Source: Hyphomicrobiales bacterium (GTDB lineage Bacteria > Pseudomonadota > Alphaproteobacteria > Rhizobiales > Xanthobacteraceae). Taken from it: a stretch of DNA of 64,000 nt. The number at the start of each line of letters is the position of its first letter. Position 1 is the first letter of the stretch. Shown here piece after piece: positions 60,110-64,000 of this stretch. A program made the translations under genes and the position numbers. The notes under the pieces were generated by a model that saw nothing but the letters and a program-made list of their open reading frames with translations, did not search any database and was not told the origin of the DNA. Location: the NCBI GenBank assembly GCA_017305535.1, contig JAFKKN010000009.1:62001-126000 (forward strand). The letters are read 5' to 3'.

Positions 60110-61438
60110 TCATTCCTTCGGCCGCTTGTCGTAGACGCGCTTGGCCTTGCCTTGCGATCGCGCCAGCGAGTCCGGCGCGACGATGGTGACCCTGCTGGAC
60201 ACGCCAATGGTGTTCTTGATGTGCGTGACGATCTTTTCGGCGTGAACGACAAGACCCTGGCCGTCCCAGCTCTCAGGACGCGCTTCCGCCAGCACGGTCA
60301 TTTCGTCCATGCGGCCCTCACGCGTCAGTTCGATCTGGAAATGGCCGCCGCACCAGTCGGTGGCGAGCAGGGCTTCCTCGATCTGTGTCGGAAACACGTT
60401 GACGCCGCGCAGGATGATCATGTCATCCGAGCGGCCGGTGACCTTCTCCATGCGCCGCATTCCGGGGCGCGCCGTGCCCGGCAGCAGCCGGGTGAGATCG
60501 CGGGTGCGATAGCGCACGATGGGGAAGGCCTCCTTGGTGAGCGAGGTGAACACCAGTTCGCCTTTCTCGCCGTCTGGCAGCACAGCGCCGGTCTCGGGAT
60601 CGATGATCTCCGGATAGAAGTGATCCTCCCAGACGTGCAGGCCATCCTTGGTTTCCACGCATTCCTGCGCGACGCCCGGGCCGATCACCTCCGACAGGCC
60701 GTAGATGTCGGTGGCGTCCATGTTGAAGGCGTGTTCGATCTCGCCGCGCATTGCGTTGGTCCACGGCTCGGCACCGAAGATGCCGAACTTCAGCGAGCAT
60801 TTGCGCGGGTCGAGACCCTGGCGGCCGAACTCGTCGAGGATGGCCAGCATATAGCTTGGCGTTACCATGATGATGTCCGGTTTGAAGTCGTTGATGAGTT
60901 GCACCTGCCGCTCGGTCATGCCGCCGGAAATCGGCACCACGGTGCAGCCGAGCCGCTCGCCGCCGTAATGCGCGCCGAGGCCGCCGGTGAACAGGCCGTA
61001 GCCATAGGCGTTGTGCAGGATCATGCCCTTGCGGCCGCCGGCGGCGCGGATCGAGCGCGCCATCACGTCGGACCAGATGTCGATGTCGCCCTGCGTGTAG
61101 CCGACCACGATCGGCTTGCCGGTGGTGCCTGACGATGCGTGGACGCGCACCAGTTGTTCGCGCGGCACGGCGAACATGTTGAAGGGGTAGTTGTCGCGCA
61201 GGTCCGTCTTCACCGTGAACGGAAACCTGGCGAGGTCGGACAGTTGCTTGAAGTCGGACGGATGCACGCCCTTGGCGTCGAATGCCTTCTTGTAATGCGC
61301 GACATTGTCGTAGGCGTGTTTCAACGACCAGGCGAGGCGCTTGGTCTGCAACGCCATGATCTCGTCGCGCGAGGCGCGTTCGGCGGAATCAAGCACAAGG
61401 CCGTCGGTGGTTTTGGAAAGTACGTTGGTAGAGGCCAT
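60110..61438 (-). CDS. paaK: Phenylacetate-CoA ligase
   Basis: The 442-residue ANL-family ligase activates phenylacetate to phenylacetyl-CoA with ATP. P-loop S-S-G-T-T-G-K-P (102-109), DIYGLSEVIGPGV, YRTRDLTRLLPG and the late motif GRSDDMIILRGVNVFPTQIE are present. The start MASTNVLS is preferred over an upstream one with a non-conserved leader. It follows paaI on the minus strand by 31 bp. Confidence 0.95.
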   Translation of the reverse strand: MASTNVLSKTTDGLVLDSAERASRDEIMALQTKRLAWSLKHAYDNVAHYKKAFDAKGVHPSDFKQLSDLARFPFTVKTDLRDNYPFNMFAVPREQLVRVHASSGTTGKPIVVGYTQGDIDIWSDVMARSIRAAGGRKGMILHNAYGYGLFTGGLGAHYGGERLGCTVVPISGGMTERQVQLINDFKPDIIMVTPSYMLAILDEFGRQGLDPRKCSLKFGIFGAEPWTNAMRGEIEHAFNMDATDIYGLSEVIGPGVAQECVETKDGLHVWEDHFYPEIIDPETGAVLPDGEKGELVFTSLTKEAFPIVRYRTRDLTRLLPGTARPGMRRMEKVTGRSDDMIILRGVNVFPTQIEEALLATDWCGGHFQIELTREGRMDEMTVLAEARPESWDGQGLVVHAEKIVTHIKNTIGVSSRVTIVAPDSLARSQGKAKRVYDKRPKE

Positions 61439-61469
61439 GGCTGCTGTCCTGAAAAGCTTTCGTCCTGAT

Positions 61470-61943
61470 CTAGTCGTGGGAAGAGGTTCTCTCCGGCGCC
61501 GCCGCGTCAACCATCGTGCCGCCGATGGTGCGTGAATAGCCGCGCAATTCGGCGATCACCGTGTCGCCGTTGGCGGTGACGCGAATGTCGTAAATGCCGG
61601 AGCGGCCGGATTTTGAAATCTCGCGGGCGTCGGCCACCAACCGGTCGCCCAGCTTGCCGGGGCGGATGAAGGAGATGTTGCCGTGCGCCGCCACTGTGCG
61701 CTCGTTGTAGGAATTGCAGGCGAAGGCGAAGGCGGAATCCGCCAGCGTGAAGATGAAGCCGCCATGGGCGATGCCGTGGCCGTTGACCATCTCGGGCTTC
61801 ACGGTCATCGCCAGCACGGCCTGGCCGGCGCCAATCTTGACGATCTCCATGCCGAGGCCGCGCGAGGCGTTGTCCTCTTTCCACATCGCGTCGGCGCAGG
61901 CGCGCGCAAGATCGTCCGGTGAAAGCGTTGCCGTGGTGCTCAA
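61470..61943 (-). CDS. paaI: Phenylacetic acid degradation thioesterase
   Basis: The 157-residue hotdog-fold thioesterase has VNGHGIAHGGFIFTLADSAFAFACN, with the active-site Asp in L-A-D-S-A, and a SFIRPGKLGDRLVADA block. It removes dead-end CoA thioesters. I chose the TTG at 61943 because GGAGG lies six bases upstream; another TTG at 61988 lacks such a site. It is the first gene of paaIK, divergent to paaZ. Confidence 0.9.
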   Translation of the reverse strand: MSTTATLSPDDLARACADAMWKEDNASRGLGMEIVKIGAGQAVLAMTVKPEMVNGHGIAHGGFIFTLADSAFAFACNSYNERTVAAHGNISFIRPGKLGDRLVADAREISKSGRSGIYDIRVTANGDTVIAELRGYSRTIGGTMVDAAAPERTSSHD

Positions 61944-62091
61944 GATGTCCTCCCGATGTGGCGCGGCGCGGGCAGCATTCTCCCGCAATCGGTCAGGACG
62001 TGGTTCACGACGTTTCTCCCTTCGACCGCGCGGCCGCCTCCGATGTTGAAACGAGGCTTCGCCGTTCGCAAGGCTATCAGATACAAGCCTA

Positions 62092-62120
62092 TTGAATTAA
62101 ACGATCGGTCAGTTAATTAT
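62092..62120. promoter_or_regulatory. Candidate operator/promoter in the paaI-paaZ divergent region
   Basis: TTGAAT (62092-62097) with TAATTA (62114-62119) gives a weak plus-strand promoter of 16 spacing. Between them is the pseudo-palindrome TTAAACGATCGGTCAGTTAA (62097-62116), 7 of 10 paired, whose reverse complement contains TGACCG like the site in front of paaX. A shared TetR regulator is inferred. The region 61944-62176 has no gene. Confidence 0.4.
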
Positions 62121-62176
62121 TAGCCCAACCGGCCACGCTGTCAACGGCCGATCGACACCGGAGACGGGAGGAAACG

Positions 62177-64000
62177 ATGACCATCACCTTGCAAAATCTT
62201 GCGCTGGATCGTTGGGTCGAGGCGCCGAGCGGCTTCGTCGATATCCCGAGCGCGGTGGACGGCAAGACCGTGGCGCGCGCGTCCAGCGCCGGGCTCGATT
62301 TTGCGGCCATGGTGAGACACGCGCGCGATGTCGGCGGCCCCGCGCTGCGCGGCCTGACGTTTCATCAGCGCGCCGATCGCCTGAAGGCAATTGCCGCCTA
62401 TGTCTCCGAGCGCAAGGAGCAGCTCTACAAACTCGCGGGCGATACCGGCGCGAGCCGCCGCGATAATGCCGTCGATATCGAGGGCGGGCTCGGCACGCTC
62501 TCCGCTTATGCGTCGCGCGGACGGCGCGAATTGCCCGCGACGCGCTTCATCGTCGAAGGCGAGGTGGAGGGGCTGTCGAAGGGCGGCACCTTCGTCGGCC
62601 AGCACATTCTGACGCCGCTGCATGGCGTCGCGGTGCATATCAATGCGTTCAATTTTCCCTGCTGGGGCTTGTTGGAGAAATTCGCGCCGGCGTTTCTTGC
62701 CGGCGTTCCGGTGATCGCCAAGCCAGCGACGGCGACCGCTTATGTCACCGAGGCCCTGGTGCGGCTGATGCATGAATCCGGTGCGCTGCCGCCCGGCAGC
62801 CTGCAACTGATCTGCGGCCCGACCGGCGACCTGCTCGATCATCTCGGCGGGCAGGATTTGATCGCCTTCACCGGTTCGATCGAGACCTCGGAAAAACTGC
62901 GCAACCACCCGAACATCGCAAAACATTCGATCCGTTTTGTCGCGGAGCGTGACTCGCTGAATGCCTCGTTGCTCGGCCCGGACGTCGATCCGTCGCAGCC
63001 GGAGTTCGACCTGTTCGTGCGCGAAGTAGTGCGCGAGATGACGGTGAAGACCGGGCAGAAATGCACGGCGATCCGTCGCGTGCTGGTGCCGCGCGCGCAG
63101 GAGGTCGCAGTGATCGCTGCGTTGAAGACCGCGCTCGGCGCCGTGAAACTCGGCGATCCGCGCACCGAGGACAGAGTGATGGGGCCGCTGGTGAGCCGCG
63201 CGCAGCGCGAGTCCGTGCGCGGGCAGATCGCCAAGTTGAAGACCGAAGCCGAAATCGTGTTCGGCGATCCCGATCGTTGCGAAGCGGGCGGCGTTGACGT
63301 GCAGGCGGGTGCGTTCATTGGCCCGGTGTTGTTGCGCGTGACCGATCCGAAAACCGCACGGCGCGTGCACGACACCGAAGCCTTCGGGCCGGTCGCGACC
63401 GTGATGGCTTATGACAAGCTCGATGAGGCCATCGAACTCATTCAACGCGGCGAGGGCAGTCTCGTCGCATCGCTGTTCACCTACGATGCCAACGTGGCGG
63501 AAGCCGTGCTGCTCGGCATCGCGCCGTTCCATGGTCGCGTGCTGATCGTCGATCGCGATTGCGCCAAGGAATCCACCGGCCACGGTTCGCCGATGCCGTC
63601 GCTGTTGCACGGCGGTCCCGGCCGCGCCGGCGGCGGAGAGGAACTCGGCGGCCTGCGCGCGGTCTATCACTACATGCAGCGCACGGCGGTGCAGGCTTCG
63701 CCCGCTCGCCTGTCGGCCATCACCGGCACATGGATGAAGGGCGCACCGGCACCGCGCGCCGAGGTGCATCCGTTCAAGCGCAACTTCAACGAACTGCGCG
63801 TCGGCGACATGATCGAGACGGCGAGCCGCCCGATCACGCTCGACGACATCGAGCACTTCGCGCATTTCACCGGCGACACGTTCTATGCGCATATGGATGA
63901 AGCGGCGGCGAAGGCCAATCCGTTCTTTCCGGGGCGCGTGGCGCACGGCTATCTGATCCTGTCGTTCGCGGCGGGCCTGTTCGTCGATCCGGCACCGGGG
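62177..64000 (+). CDS. paaZ: Bifunctional ring-opening aldehyde dehydrogenase / oxepin-CoA hydrolase PaaZ, 3' end outside window
   Basis: 608 codons are visible and the frame is open to the edge. The N-terminal aldehyde dehydrogenase domain has Glu257 (VAERDSLN) and nucleophile Cys296 ([11 protein letters not shown]). The C-terminal MaoC-like hydratase starts near residue 540, with Asp567 and His572 in GDTFYAH, matching E. coli Asp561 and His566. It opens the oxepin-CoA ring and oxidises the aldehyde. GGAGG lies seven bases before the ATG. About 70 residues are missing. Confidence 0.94.
   Translation, partial: MTITLQNLALDRWVEAPSGFVDIPSAVDGKTVARASSAGLDFAAMVRHARDVGGPALRGLTFHQRADRLKAIAAYVSERKEQLYKLAGDTGASRRDNAVDIEGGLGTLSAYASRGRRELPATRFIVEGEVEGLSKGGTFVGQHILTPLHGVAVHINAFNFPCWGLLEKFAPAFLAGVPVIAKPATATAYVTEALVRLMHESGALPPGSLQLICGPTGDLLDHLGGQDLIAFTGSIETSEKLRNHPNIAKHSIRFVAERDSLNASLLGPDVDPSQPEFDLFVREVVREMTVKTGQKCTAIRRVLVPRAQEVAVIAALKTALGAVKLGDPRTEDRVMGPLVSRAQRESVRGQIAKLKTEAEIVFGDPDRCEAGGVDVQAGAFIGPVLLRVTDPKTARRVHDTEAFGPVATVMAYDKLDEAIELIQRGEGSLVASLFTYDANVAEAVLLGIAPFHGRVLIVDRDCAKESTGHGSPMPSLLHGGPGRAGGGEELGGLRAVYHYMQRTAVQASPARLSAITGTWMKGAPAPRAEVHPFKRNFNELRVGDMIETASRPITLDDIEHFAHFTGDTFYAHMDEAAAKANPFFPGRVAHGYLILSFAAGLFVDPAPG

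Noticed and set aside
62141-63946. Long open minus-strand frame (601 codons) opposite paaZ
   Set aside because: Antisense of paaZ, which has complete catalytic motifs and a strong Shine-Dalgarno.
1-64000. tRNA or rRNA genes
   Set aside because: No cloverleaf with conserved T-loop sequence or rRNA segment was noticed in the intergenic gaps; a covariance-model search would be decisive.

Overview
The window reads as chromosomal DNA of a GC-rich alphaproteobacterium, most likely of the Bradyrhizobium / Rhodopseudomonas / Afipia group (Nitrobacteraceae). This is inferred from strong GC-biased codon use, the rhizobial style of several families (DUF6489, DUF2270, DUF4189, a XopAW-like EF-hand protein, split XdhC, a fused molybdopterin-binding/nucleotidyltransferase) and many dispersed REP-like palindromes of at least four families in the gaps between genes. 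I see no rRNA, tRNA, CRISPR array, transposase, integrase or phage gene.

Layout. 1-7.7 kb is a housekeeping stretch: an ArsR/AHSA1 pair, threonine aldolase, a PepSY protein, rpsD, a cupin, murI, a cytochrome b561, a MOSC protein, purB and rpe. 8-15.8 kb is accessory: a secreted-type EF-hand protein, an outer-membrane barrel, a glycine-rich secreted peptide, a KTSC protein, a P1 peptidase, a PhyH-type oxygenase, a CcdA-like membrane protein and a RelE/HigA-type toxin-antitoxin pair. 16.4-21.5 kb is one branched-chain amino acid ABC transporter operon (livHMGFJ, minus strand). 22-27.6 kb is aromatic-acid catabolism: an MFS carrier and a PDC-hydrolase-like amidohydrolase on the plus strand face pcaBDC on the minus strand.

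27.7-34.8 kb resembles an aerobic CO dehydrogenase (molybdenum hydroxylase) locus: coxG, coxS, coxM, the MoxR/VWA pair coxDE, two XdhC/CoxI-type halves and a molybdopterin-binding/MobA-like fusion. The large catalytic subunit CoxL is absent although its neighbours are intact. 35-48.6 kb is rich in lipid and polyester genes: a wax ester synthase/DGAT, an epoxide hydrolase-like enzyme, a 1076-residue P450-reductase fusion of the CYP102 (BM3) type, a class III PHA synthase pair (PhaE-like, PhaC) coupled to an acetyltransferase, and a phasin whose promoter carries PhaR-like boxes.

51.3-64 kb is phenylacetate catabolism: a TetR regulator, paaX, paaABCDE (ring epoxidase), paaK (CoA ligase), paaI (thioesterase) and paaZ (ring opening; cut by the window edge). 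It is interrupted by the spermidine genes speD-speE and a Tat-type amidase. A TetR-type palindrome lies inside the promoter in front of paaX, and a weaker similar site lies in the divergent paaI/paaZ promoter. Together the window describes a metabolically broad soil-type bacterium that degrades aromatic acids to acetyl-CoA-level intermediates and stores carbon as polyester and possibly neutral lipid.
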